DNA from: Porphyra umbilicalis
Lineage: Eukaryota > Rhodophyta > Bangiophyceae > Bangiales > Bangiaceae
Assembly: GCA_002049455.2 (NCBI GenBank)
Contig: KV918947.1
Span: 87,177-151,176 of the forward strand
Direction: 5' to 3'
DNA length: 64,000 nucleotides
In this document: positions 52,412-62,395 of the stretch, piece by piece
Position numbering within the stretch: position 1 is the stretch's first letter
How the letters are laid out: the number at the start of each line of letters is the position of its first letter
The notes under the pieces: generated by a model
The model's database searches: none
Told to the model about the DNA's origin: nothing
The model's input: the letters and a program-made list of their open reading frames with translations, nothing else
Position numbers and translations under genes: made by a program

Positions 52412-54898
52412 ATGGCGGCGACCGGGGAAGTGGCGGCGATGGCCTACATCGCGCCTCCCTTACGGAACGCGTTGAGGGCGGGGCCGCGGCGGTACGCCGA
52501 GTGCGTATTGGCGGACCACGACGTGGTGCCGGACCAAGAGCGGGTGCCGGGGCCAGACCTGCGGAACCAGCCGGCGGTCGAGCGCATGCAGGCCGGCGTA
52601 CGCATGAGGTACTGGCACGGCGGCATCCACGAGGTGCACTCGCAGCGGTGCGATGGCGAGTTGGCCGTCCGCTTCAGCCGCGAGGTGGCGCGCTTCGGGA
52701 CGGCGTTGCCGTCGTGGTTCGTCCGGACGGCGTACGCCTTCGTGAGGGTGAACGAGAACGAGGCGGTCCTCCGCGAGTGCGTGCCGTGGGTGGCGCACTG
52801 CTGGGGCCGCCTCATGAGCCTCATGCCGGACGCGGTGACCCCGCCGTCGGAGTACCTGACGGAGTTGTCGCTTCCGTATCTACGGACGTCGGCGGACCTC
52901 GAGTACGTGCAGGCCGCCTAGGCGCAGCACCGGGAGGCGATGGACGCGGCGGCGTACTACGACGGGGAGGCCGCGGACAAGAACGCCCGTCTTGTGGACG
53001 CGGAAGCGGCGCCACGGGCGGTCCCGCCGTACGAGTGCCCGGACATCAGCTCCTGGCCGAAACCCGAGCGGGTTGGGCGGGATCTGACGCTCCTGTTGGC
53101 GGAGGGCGACCGCGTGGCGGTAAACCAAGCGCGGAAGGAGGTGGACGTCCGGGCGCGCAAGGGCGACGACGTCCCGTACCTGATGACGCCCGGCCACCAT
53201 GCCAAGGGCTTGAACAGCGCCGGCTGGCGGCGCGTGCCGGAGGCGCTGGGCGAGTTGGAGCTGCCGCAGGGGCTGCACGTGGCGTACCCCACCGTGCTGT
53301 CGTACTATTACGACCGCATGGTGGGGGACGACCGCAGCTGCCTGTGGGACATGTACGTGGTGGAGCGCGTGCAGCTCACCGCCATCGCGCTGCTGGCGGA
53401 CCTCGCCGGCGGGCGGGTCCACCGCATCTCCCCGGCCCCTCTCCACCGGCTGGAGCGCCTCCGGTTGGACGACATGGCGGAGGGGAGTGCGGACGAGCAC
53501 GCCCGGCTGCAGCGGCTGCTCCAAGGTATGGCGGTGCTGCTCCCCAAATGGGGAGACGTGGTGTCGGCTGCGGGTGTGCCGCTCGGGCAAACGCCGTTGC
53601 CGACGGAGGCGGACGACGCGGCGAACCCATACGGGTTTCGACTAGCGTTGGACGCTAAGGGCGTCGACTTCCCAAGTCGGGCCGAGCGCGCGACGTCGCG
53701 GAGCTCCACGGCGCGGGGGCCGCCGGGGGCGTCCGGGAACGTGGGGGCGGGGCCCACCCGGGGCGGGGGTAGCGACACGGCCCGGGAGGGCGCGGCGGCG
53801 GCAGGCTCGGGATCGCCGTCATGGCGGGCCGTGTCGCCGTCGCGGTCGTCGCCGAGGGGGCGTGCCCGGGACGACGCCCAGTGGGTGCCGTCGCGGTCCC
53901 CGTCGCGGTCGTCGCCGAGGGGGCGTGCCCGGGACGACGCCCAGTGGGTGCCGTCGCGGTCCCCGTCGGCGTCGGCGTCGACAACGCGGACACGGTCGCC
54001 CGGTCGGGGGTCGTCACGTCGGGCAACGGGGTCGCGCCGGGCACCGTCGCCTCAACGGCCGCGGGCGGGGCCGCGCCGGTCGCGGTCACCTACGCCCCCG
54101 CCGCGACGCACGTGGACACCGCTGCTGGGACGCGGGACGCCACGCCTTCGGCGCGGGCCGACGCCTGAACGGGCAACGCCACCGCCGGCGCCGTCGCAAC
54201 GGAGTGGCGCGGCGGCGATGGAGGAATCCGCGGGGGGTATCCAGCGGTCGTGGTCACCGCCAACGGCGTCGACACGCCGGCGGAAGCCGCCGGCGTCCGC
54301 TGGGGCGTCAGGGCGGGCGGACGGCGGCGCGGCGGCGCCCCGACCGGGCGACGCGCGGCGCGGCCGGTCGCCGGCCGGTGCCGATGGGGCGGTCCGGGCG
54401 ACGGCGGAGGCAACCGGGTCGCGGCGGAGCGGGGCGACCACGCGGGGGAAACGCCCGAGGCCGTCCGAGGGGCAGGAGGTGGAGCCCCCCTACGCGGCGC
54501 ACCACAAGTGGTACCGCGTGGGGTCCATTGCGCCTGAAGGCGACGCGCTCCGGGCGCACCTTTCGGCGGCGGCCGTGGAGCGCCTGGCCGCGGCGGGCGG
54601 CGCGCCGGCCGGCGCCGTGGGGCTGGCGATCAGCCGGGTGCTGCGCAGTGGCGTGGACCGGCTGCACGCGTCCCTGCGGACGTCCAGCGACCGCACGATG
54701 GGGGAGGCGATGGACGGCGTCGTCAAGGTCGTCAAAGAACTTCGCCGCGCGACGCACATGGAGGACGACATTGGTGGTATCCTGGACGAAGTGCGAGCGG
54801 CGGACCGCGTGGCCTCTGCCGACGAGCGGTTCGTCTATGACGACAGCGACGAGTCGGGGGGCAAGCGGCCCACGGGTCCTCGACAGCGGCACCGCTAA
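52412..54898 (+). CDS. Gag-like ORF of a DIRS-type element, one in-frame TAG
   Basis: ATG 52412 opens 169 codons ending at TAG 52919-52921. The same frame continues at once (next ATG 52940) for 652 more codons to TAA 54898. Codon bias and residue composition do not change across the stop, so the two halves were probably one protein of about 828 residues. The first half and positions 52940-53640 are globular. A Ser/Arg-rich tract follows, with a 21-residue duplication (SPSRSSPRGRARDDAQWVPSR, two copies). The C-terminus has a predicted helical region around VVKVVKELRRATHM. No zinc knuckle is seen. Gag assignment rests on position: its 3' end meets, tail to tail with a 4-bp overlap, a DIRS-type reverse-transcriptase tail on the other strand. 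I do not recognise the sequence itself. Confidence 0.5.
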
Positions 54899-55430
54899 GC
54901 GGTGGCGCAGGCGTTCACCCGTGTGGTGTGGGCCTTCTCAAAGCGGAAGATCACGACGCGCCATACGGGCGGCGGGGAGGAGGCGGTGCGGCCTGCCACC
55001 GTGAACTTAGGATATGGGGGGTTGCGTTGCACCCGAGCGGCGCAGTAGCGCGTCGCGAGCGTCCACCAGGACTGGTGTTGCCAGCGCGGGGCGACGAGGG
55101 TGATGTCACATGGATAGGAGGTGATGCGGGCGAGGACCTGCGGCAGGAAAGAAAAGGGGGGGTTGGCCCACCCGTTATCGACCGCCCAGTCGACCAAGAA
55201 CGCCGCGGCGCAGCCGCGCGCGGCGTCCGCGGGGGACAGGGGCAGGAACCGGGGTAGATGGGTGGCCGCGGCGGGGGTAAACAAGTTGACCGTATGGGGG
55301 CCCCAGACCGCGTCGAGTTTCTCAAAGGCGGGGCGGCCCAATGCCCAGTTGGCAGCCGGCGGGTCGTCGGGGAACTCTGCGAGGAGGGAGGATGCCCAAA
55401 CGGCAGGGACGGTCTCCTCGTCGCTTGCCG
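54895..55430 (-). pseudogene. DIRS-type retrotransposon RNase H/methylase-like C-terminal fragment
   Basis: The minus-strand frame contains NWALGRPAFEKLDAVWGPHT, then LPRFLPLSPADAA, WANPPFSFLPQVLARI and ITLVAPRWQHQSWW. This is the characteristic end of DIRS polyproteins (family pattern DW-L-F-LD-WGPHTVDLF, then LPRF, PPFSLI-RVL-I, LVAP-WP-Q-W). It ends at TAG 54897-54895, overlapping the TAA of the plus-strand gag-like ORF. The upstream part (RT core) is missing because the chromovirus sequence begins at about 55440. No tyrosine recombinase was found in the window. Confidence 0.7.
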
Positions 55431-55440
55431 CTGGGGACGC

Positions 55441-58400
55441 TCAGCGCACATCGACGAGCATGGCACCCGTCTCGTCGGTGTGCTGCTGGACCGCGACGCA
55501 GACCCAATCGGGTTGCCGCGGGGGCGGGGCGAGGACGACCGGCGTCGTCGGGAAGGCGTCGTCGGGAAGCGTAAACGTCTTCTGCTTTGCTAAGCGGATG
55601 ACGAGATGTTTCGGTAAACCCGAAATGGGTTCCCACGAATCATCGCCCCGGCCGTAAGTGGCCCACCGAACTTTCGCCACGATGCCGTTATCGGTGTCGT
55701 GCCGAATAGCCAACAGCCGGTCGATTTCCCAGGTCGGATCCTCATCGGAGGAATTCACGTCGGGGAGCGGGGTCTGTGTAAGCCGATGCGGCTGGGCATC
55801 CGGTCCCGGCACCGGGCGCGGTGCCGGTGTGACGTCGCTACTGATGACCCGTCCTTCGCCATCGCCTTGGTCGATTACGAAGTAGGTGCCGTCCGTATCG
55901 AGAATCTCGAACGGGCCAAGGGCCTTGGGCAGCAGCTTGTGCCCCCCGCGGTGGGAGCGGAGGTAGACGAATTCACCGACCACCAGGTCCTTGTTCTTCG
56001 GCCGTACCCGGCTGTCCCAGTCTCGCTTATAGCGAGCCTGGTACTTGTAGAGGGACGCGCGCACCGTCGGGATGAGCTTTTTCAAGCCCTGGATGATGGC
56101 GCGCTTCACCATGAGCGGGGAGCCATCGGCGGATGCCAGCGGGGACGAGCCAGCGAGGCCCTCAACCGTCAGGTTGGCCATACGGCGGGGGATCAGGAGG
56201 TCGAACGGCGCCATTCCGGTGGCCCTATGCGGGCAGGTGTTGTACGCCAGGCTCAGGGCGGGGAGAAGGCGATCCCACTGTCGCGGGTGCTCCTCACAAA
56301 AGGCCCGGATCTGGTTCAGCAGCGTACGGTTATACCGTTCTACCTGACCGTTGGTCTGCGACTGGTAAGGCGTCGTGTACTTGCACCTCGTGCCCAACAT
56401 CTTCATGACGGCGCGGAAGAACGAGTTGTCCATCTGTCGACCCTGGTCCAATAGGACGCAGTCGGGGGGCCCGTAGGCCGCGACCCATGCGGTCAGGAAC
56501 GCCGACGCGACCGTGACGGCGGTGATACGTCGGAGCGCAACCGTACGGGTTAGCTTCGAGAAGCGGTCGGACATGACGAACACATACCGGTTGCCGTCAA
56601 CCGTGTTGAGCAGCGGTCCGAGGATGTCAATGCCAACCTCGGTCAGAGGTTCCTTTGGCGGGAACAAGGTCATGGGGGACGTATGCCGTCGCTCCTGCAG
56701 CCGGTTCTTCCCGCACGGCGGGCACTGCCGGACGAAGTCGTACAGGTCGACGATCATCGACTCCCAATAGGAGCAACGCTTCATGGCGGCGTACATCCGC
56801 TGCACCCCAGGGTGACCTTTGGTCGTCGGGTAGTGCTCGAGGCCCATCACGCGGGAGCGTAGGGCCTCGGGGATGTATACTTGCATAACGTCCGTCGTTG
56901 GCTGATGGCGCACGAGGCGGCCTTCCTCATGGAGGACGAACCGCGTCGGCTTTCCCGAGTCGATCACGGCGCGTAGCTGCTGGCATCGGCCATCCGCGCC
57001 TTGTGCGCGAAGGAGCTCCTCCGCTGTGATCGGGAGAGACGGTACCGGCGCCGAGAAGTTGTTGGCGTCCGTGCCCCTTGCGGCCTGAGCCAGCAGGAAG
57101 CATGGGATGTCGTCGTCCAGCTCCTTCTTGTCCAGGCCCGTCGTGGGTACGCGGGACAGGGAATCGGGGAGGTGGTGGTTCGCTCCCTTCTTGTACTTCA
57201 CCTCGAAGTCGAACTCCGCTAGGCGGAGGCGCCAACGGAGCTGACGACCGGTGGCCGTCGTCAACCGGTAGATCCAACTGAGGCATTCGTGGTCGGTACC
57301 AGGGGTTGTCAGGATATGCATTTCGAGGCGAAATAGGATACGGGTACACGCCGATGCGGTGTATCTGATTACGGATAAATCGCTTCACTAAGATCCGGAT
57401 GCGGATATCTGCCTCCGAAACCGGATTATTACGTAGATTATATCCGTATCTGAGTACGATTATCGTATCGGATTATATTCCTACAAGTCCGTCAGGCCGC
57501 ACACTTAGGGTCAGAGAAAGACGCCATTCAGACACTTGTTGAGTGCTAAATGGACATCAAGTACGACGTGATATTCACATTTGATGTGTGCGCCCCAACG
57601 GGCGCGGTCCAGGCAGTTCCCCGCCGTTTTTGTAAACGGTCGTCAGATAGACCGTTCTGAAACTCGTGTCACACTTTGCTGATATCGCAAGCGGGCCGAG
57701 TCACGTGCTTGAACGGTTTCTTCCGGGTCGGGCCGGATTGCCGCTTGTCGCTGCAACATGACTGCACATGAATCTCCCGATGGTCGGATTGGGAAAAGAG
57801 AGGTGGACTGCGTTGTACCGGAATTCTGTCGGCCCGAGAAGTTTATTAATCTTGTATATCCCTGTATCCCGCCTCTCATATCTGGAATACGGATCTGATA
57901 TAATCTTGCAATTTTTGTCGGACAGGATAGATATATCCTCTCCTCTCTTTCTCATAATGCATTTAGAATATGCGTCCCCGGCGCGTATCCGAAGTGGATA
58001 CGGATATAATGCATGGATGTATTCCTCATTGATATATCCATGACAACCCCTGGTCGGTACGCACCGTGAACCGCGAGCCCTCCACATAGTGTCGGAGATA
58101 GAGCACGGCCCAGACGAGGCCCAGGCACTCCTTCTCGGTGGCCGAATAGTTGCGTTTCTCGGGCTGCAGGGCGCGGCTGTAGAACCCCACGGGTTTCAGC
58201 TGGCCGACCTGCTGCTCTTGGAGCATTGCGCAGCCCAACTGGGTGTCGCACGCATCGACGTCGATGGTGAAGGGCGCTCCGCGGCGGGGGAGCGCCAGGA
58301 CCGGTGGATGAAGCAGCGCGTCGCGTAGGCGCGTGAACGCTGCGGCCTGCGTCTCGGTGAGCGTCGGGAGCGTGTCGCCGTACGCCTTGGTTGTCAGCTG

Positions 58401-60311
58401 GTTTAGGGGCGCTGCGATCCGTGCGTAGTTGGCGACGAAGCGGCGGTACACGTTACACATGCCGAGGAAGCTACGCAATTGCGTCTTTGTTCGCGGGTGA
58501 CCTACCTTTGCGAGCGCCTCCAGGTTCTTGTTGTGCACCCGCATCTCCCCTGGGGATATGATGTGCCCGAGGTACTCGACGGACGTCTGGAAGAACTGGC
58601 ACTTCTTGGCCTTCAACGTGACACCGGCCCGACCCAAGCGGGTCAGGGCTTCGTCGAGCGCTTTCACGTGGTTCTCCGGGATGTCGGAGAAGACAATGAC
58701 ATCGTCAAGGTAGACAAGGCACGTTTGCCAGGTCATCCCGGACAGGATGATGTCGAGGGCACGTTGGAAGGTCGCGGGAGCGTTGGTGAGGCCGAAGGTC
58801 ATCTTCAAGTACTCGTACGTGCCCATGTGGCAGGTGAAAGCGGTCTTGTCGATGTCGTCCAGGGCCATGGGTATCTGGCAATACCCGGCATTGCAGTCGA
58901 GCGTTGAGAAGACGCGGGCGTCTCCCAGCGAGTCGATGCAATCCTCCATCCGCGGGATGGGATAGGAGTCCTTCTTGGTCACCGCATTGAGACGACGGTA
59001 GTCGACGCAAAAGCGTGGCGACCCGTCTTTCTTAGGGACGACTACGACAGGGCTTGCCCATTCACAGGTACTTGGTCGGACGACCTTGGCTTCCAGCATC
59101 CGATTGACCTCGTCACGGATCATGTCACGGGCATGGTGACCCGCGCGGTACGGTTGCTGCCGTATCGGCTTCGTCCCGGGTTGGACCTCCACGCGGTGGA
59201 CGGTGGCGTCGATGGAGCCGAGCGTCCCGTCTAGCATATACGCATGGCGGCGGATGAGAGCCTTGACATCCGGGAGTAGCCGGTCGGGTACGCCAGAGAG
59301 ATCGACTTGGTCTAGCACCGCTTTTGCAGCCACGGTGGGCGATGCCGCGTCGTCAGTGACGAGCAGGCAGTCGACATCGTCGACCGGGCTAACGGTAGCG
59401 AGGATAGTTCCCTTGCGGAGGCAGACCGGTTTGTCGCTGAGGTTAGCGACTTCATCGCTGAAGCGTTGCCCCGGGACAACGACGGCCAGGTCACGCGCCG
59501 TTTGACAGCGGTGATGCTTGTGAAGGCGGATGTACGGCGCGACTAGAACCTGACCAGCGAGGTCGGCGGTGACCAGCAGGGCCGTACGGGTTTGCGGGGG
59601 CAACACCCGCCGCTGCGCGAGGCGCACCGTCGCATCACTCGGGAATCGGCGGCGTTCTCTCTTGCCGCGTGCCGTGCACGATAAGATGGGCACCGAAGCA
59701 TCGGTGGACCATTTGACGCGTTGACGGCGCGGGTAGAGCGCCTCGACATCGCGGTTGATGAAACTGGTGCCGAGCAGCACGGGGACGGCGAGGCGCTGGA
59801 CGACGACAAAGTCGACGTCCGTGGCGAAGCCACCGGAGCGCAGGCGCAGGGTGATCATGCCTCGGGCGGAGATAGGGTTTTTATTTGCGTCCACAATGTG
59901 GGGCAAATGAGGGCGTCGTTGCAACCGCCGCTCCCAACCCTTGGGCAGGGCGTCCACCCGAATGATCGAGGGCCCGGCGCCTGTATCCAGGGTCGGTGTC
60001 ATCAGCCGCATCCGCGCCTCGTCAAAGCCGAGGGCCGCGGGGATGGTATACTGCCGGTATACCGGAGCCAAGACACGGTTGTGGCGGTCGGGGGTCCCCA
60101 GTTGGAAGGGGCGTGGCCCCTCAGCTGTGGACAGCACACCCCCGGGGGCCGCCCCAAAATATCCCGATCCGGGCCAGCAAGGGAATGACCTGTCCAGATC
60201 TCGGGGAGATTGGATTCGGTCGGGGGCGGGGCTTTTCCCAAGTGGTTTTCCCAGCCCCCCTACTACTTGTTTGAACTTTTCGCTTTGGAGGGATTTATCT
60301 GTTTGGCGCAT
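55441..60311 (-). mobile_element. Ty3/gypsy chromovirus pol region, interrupted by a hAT-type insertion
   Basis: Two minus-strand frames form one polyprotein. From ATG 60311 to 58060 come an aspartic protease (DTGAG near 59975), then reverse transcriptase (SPVVVVPKKDGSPRFCVDYR, YLDDVIVFS near 58700, [12 protein letters not shown]) and the first part of RNase H. From 57299 to 55441 come the rest of RNase H (KKGANHHLPDSLSR) and integrase with an HHCC zinc site (HPGVQRMYAAMKRCSYW, QCPPCGKN). The integrase has acidic blocks GIDILGP, LLDQGRQMDN and GQVERYN. A C-terminal chromodomain follows (EIDRLLAIRHDTDNG, VRWATYGRGDDSWEPISGLP). The halves are separated only by the insertion at 57300-58052, whose removal with one target copy restores the same frame. 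Gag and LTRs were not found. The left border abuts DIRS sequence and the right border abuts a divergent gypsy element. Confidence 0.9.
57292..58060. mobile_element. hAT-type non-autonomous element inserted in the chromovirus RNase H
   Basis: The element 57300-58052 (753 bp) begins CAGGGGTTGTCA and ends TGACAACCCCTG. It is flanked by GTCGGTAC at 57292-57299 and 58053-58060, a perfect 8-bp duplication. It is AT-rich relative to its surroundings and carries many GGATA/TATCC subterminal motifs near both ends, the usual layout of hAT transposase-binding sites. It has no transposase ORF. Terminal sequence differs from the element at 40519, so it is a second family. Confidence 0.92.
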
Positions 60312-60718
60312 TTGGGGTGGCTACTTTGGCCACCGGCGTTCGGTTTGGGAGGGGTTTATTGACAGCGGGGACGCCGTCCCCGTCGCCGTTTGATAAAACC
60401 AACTGTGCTTTGGACTACGATTCCCCCCTGGGCTTTGCCGTGATCCTCTCCTCCCGTTGGGGGAAGGCTGGGCTGTGGGTCGATTTCCGGGGCAGTTCCT
60501 TCGACGGACCGAGCTGATCAAGAGGTCACTTCGGCCAGACGACGAACCAACGTGGTGGTGCTTAGAACCGCTACAATTTCTGGTGGAGCAGCAGGGGATT
60601 CCGGCCGTTGCCACGCCCGTACCGGGTAGCCGGTTCCCCGATCGTCTGTTGGTTTGTCTGTTCAAGGCGACGTGGATCTCCGCGTCGGTCTGTAGTCGAT
60701 TACCGCCCGGCCACTACG
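60312..60718. other. Junction/leader between the two gypsy elements
   Basis: This spacer lies between the divergent chromovirus pol and gypsy-2 gag. It should contain the 5' LTR and leader of the gypsy-2 element, but the matching 3' LTR is outside the window, so the borders cannot be set. Confidence 0.4.
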
Positions 60719-62395
60719 ATGGCGTCGCCGTCCGACATCCCCAAGTCGAACGCGATCGCTAGCGGTATGCCGGCGGGTACATCCGCGGTGACCCCAGCGG
60801 TCGCTGCAACAGGGGGATCCGCGGCCGGATCAGGGATTCCCTTCACTCCGCCTCGGCCATTGGCGGACCTCGTGGGCGAAACTGTTCGTCGGGTCCCACC
60901 GGGGGCCGGTGCCTTCCTCCCTCGACGTCTCGACGAACGGACGGGATTGGTGGATCAAGATCGTGATCCGGCGACGCCTTTAGCAATGGCCGATCTGGAC
61001 ACGGCCCTGTCGACGTTCCGCGAGTCGTTATTGGCCGACGTTTCTCGGGTCATCGCGGCGAGCCCCGCGGGCTCGGCTCAAGATGCCCCCCGCCGAGGTT
61101 CTCCAGTGGACACGCGGAAGAGCCGCAGCAAAGGAAAGTCACGGCGTCACCGTAGTCCCTCGTCGTCATCGTCGTCTTCATCTTCCTCGCCGTCGCCGGC
61201 GACAACCGACAACGACGACGACCACGTGGGGCGCAAGGTGGGGTCCGGCAAGTTGGCGGTCCTCGAGTGCCCGGACGATCGCTTCGCGGGCGTCCTGGAC
61301 TACCGATCGTACCGCCTACGGAACCGTCACTCGACCTACGGGGCATCGCAGGCCCGCAAGATGGGACGGACGGCCAAGAATATGAAGTTCTCCTTCGGGG
61401 GGACCCCGATGTTCAACGGGAAGGAACCCCTCAAGGTCTTCTCGTGGCTCCGAAAGTTCGTCAAGGCCTGCGATGACAACGATGTGTCCGAGGGGATGGG
61501 TTTGTACCTAATTCCCAACTTCCTCGCGGGCGACGCTGAGACGCGGTTCACTCGAAACCTACCGGGGTCGGATATCGCGGGCGGACGGGGCTCGCTTGGA
61601 TCCTTCCCCGCGGCGGTCAATTGGCTGCTGTCGACCTACGCGGAGCCGCACGCTTTGGGGCTGGCGCAGGACAAGTTTAGCCGGGCGGCGCTCGTGGACA
61701 ACGAGGGGGTGGATGCCTCCGCGGCACGTCTACGGAGCCTCGCTGAGCTTTGCGGCAACATCCACTCCGAGGGGACGATGAAACAGCAGTTGATCCAAGG
61801 GCTACCGGAGTATCTGCGGACGGACGCCTTCGTGTACAACTCGGCGCAACGAAGCTACCAACAGTTGTCGACCTACGTGGCGGGGAAATATCGGGCCGCC
61901 AAGGACGTCATGGCGTTGGCAAACCGGGGGTCACCCGGGGGATCGTCGCGGAAGGGACAGACGTCGACGGGGCCCCGAGGCCTCGCGGTCAACCAACTCC
62001 ACTCCTCGTGGGAGGAGGATGACACGGCGACGTACGACACGGTCGCGGTGCTGCCGTCGGGTACCCCGGGGTTCCGCACGGCTGGGGGAGCGCCCTATGT
62101 TCGGCGGGAGGATCCGACGGGTCCCCCGCTGTGCTACATGTGTTGGACGCGTGGCCACCGAGTCCCTGATTGCAAGATTCTGACGGACAAACAGCGGGAC
62201 CTCGTGAAGGCCGCGCGGAGCACCTTCCTTCGACAGAGGAACGCGGGGGCGGGCGCCCACTCGGATCGCACCTCCGTCGTGGCCCTGGTGTGGGACGACC
62301 TGTTGGGCGGTGTGGAGTCAACGAGGACGGAGGGGGGGGATGTCCCGCCCGTGGCAACCCCGGCCAAGGGGCGCCGCGGGGCGGGAAACGCCTAG
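60719..62395 (+). CDS. Gag of a second Ty3/gypsy element
   Basis: The 558-residue frame from ATG 60719 (tacgATGG) has a Pro/Ala-rich N-terminus and a Ser/Lys/Arg-rich acidic linker with a run of ten Ser (61158-61187). A capsid-like helical region contains FSFGGTPMFNGKEPLKVFSW and GLYLIPNFLAGDAETRF, with the usual W-L and F-L pattern of gypsy Gag. It ends with a C-x2-C-x3-GH-x4-C zinc knuckle (CYMCWTRGHRVPDC). It would package the element's RNA in virus-like particles. The reading frame is intact. Pol follows in the -1 frame. Confidence 0.85.
   Translation: MASPSDIPKSNAIASGMPAGTSAVTPAVAATGGSAAGSGIPFTPPRPLADLVGETVRRVPPGAGAFLPRRLDERTGLVDQDRDPATPLAMADLDTALSTFRESLLADVSRVIAASPAGSAQDAPRRGSPVDTRKSRSKGKSRRHRSPSSSSSSSSSSPSPATTDNDDDHVGRKVGSGKLAVLECPDDRFAGVLDYRSYRLRNRHSTYGASQARKMGRTAKNMKFSFGGTPMFNGKEPLKVFSWLRKFVKACDDNDVSEGMGLYLIPNFLAGDAETRFTRNLPGSDIAGGRGSLGSFPAAVNWLLSTYAEPHALGLAQDKFSRAALVDNEGVDASAARLRSLAELCGNIHSEGTMKQQLIQGLPEYLRTDAFVYNSAQRSYQQLSTYVAGKYRAAKDVMALANRGSPGGSSRKGQTSTGPRGLAVNQLHSSWEEDDTATYDTVAVLPSGTPGFRTAGGAPYVRREDPTGPPLCYMCWTRGHRVPDCKILTDKQRDLVKAARSTFLRQRNAGAGAHSDRTSVVALVWDDLLGGVESTRTEGGDVPPVATPAKGRRGAGNA
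62332..62338 (+). promoter_or_regulatory. Candidate -1 ribosomal frameshift site G_GGG_GGG
   Basis: In the Gag frame the codons read GAG GGG GGG GAT, giving the X_XXY_YYZ heptamer G_GGG_GGG within the Gag/Pol overlap (about 62170-62395). Pol lies in the -1 frame, as required. The following sequence is GC-rich and can form structure, but no pseudoknot was proven. Confidence 0.4.
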
